In this document: positions 63,990-64,000 of the stretch, piece after piece
Position numbering within the stretch: position 1 is the stretch's first letter
How the letters are laid out: each line of letters starts with the position of its first letter
NCBI GenBank assembly: GCA_963575745.1
Contig: CAUYUJ010015278.1
Coordinates: 1 to 64,000, forward strand
Reading direction: 5' to 3'
DNA from: Prorocentrum cordatum
Lineage: Eukaryota; Sar; Dinophyceae; Prorocentrales; Prorocentraceae
Length of the DNA: 64,000 nucleotides
Made by a program: the position numbers and the translations under genes
Notes under the pieces: generated by a model
The model's database searches: none
What the model was told of the DNA's origin: nothing
What the model saw: only the letters and a program-made list of their open reading frames with translations

Positions 63990-64000
63990 GATTTTCTTGG

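Overview
The window looks like nuclear DNA of a core dinoflagellate. The reasons are: high G+C; very low gene density; long GGA/TCC microsatellites; two decayed LINE retroelements of the dinoflagellate EN-RT-RNaseH type; introns with GC and GA as well as GT donors; and short copies of the dinoflagellate spliced leader (core CCATTTTGGCTCAAG) in genomic DNA just upstream of coding exons. A Prorocentrum-like genome would fit, but the sequence alone does not fix genus or species. Everything below comes from reading the sequence. No database search was run.

From 1 to about 55.6 kb the window is almost entirely repeats. It holds at least eight families of short elements with terminal inverted repeats (called T1-T4 and T6-T8 here, plus a single large hairpin), several dispersed families without inverted ends (R1, R2, R4-R10), composite elements in which a microsatellite sits at a fixed internal position (T5, and R3-TCC-R4), two satellites of about 112 bp, and many GGA/TCC, CAA, GA, TGG, ATGT and TA tracts. 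Three things stand out as protein-derived. A 5'-truncated LINE lies on the plus strand (5.7-8.0 kb). A near full-length but dead LINE lies on the minus strand (41.5-35.7 kb). A minus-strand Mpv17/PMP22-family membrane protein gene has one visible intron (16.9-15.9 kb). One further minus-strand exon of unknown product lies at 53.8-53.5 kb.

From about 55.6 kb to the end the character changes to plus-strand genes. Gene A (55.7-57.2 kb) is a dinoflagellate-type basic/acidic protein. Gene B (57.5-60.0 kb) can be spliced in phase from five exons into about 579 residues, with a signal-peptide-like N-terminus, a Cys cluster and a long charged coiled coil. Gene C (61.7-63.9 kb) belongs to a large multicopy dinoflagellate family and has a layout resembling TNP2/CACTA-type DDE transposases. 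Spliced-leader relicts precede all three genes (a tandem pair before gene C), which suggests that they are retroposed mRNAs. The same 8.4 kb carries sixteen short CCCCT-loop-AGGGG palindromes, both inside introns and between genes. They look like introner-like or miniature mobile hairpins, and together with the leader relicts they are the most interesting signal in the window. A 100-N assembly gap lies at 61121-61220.
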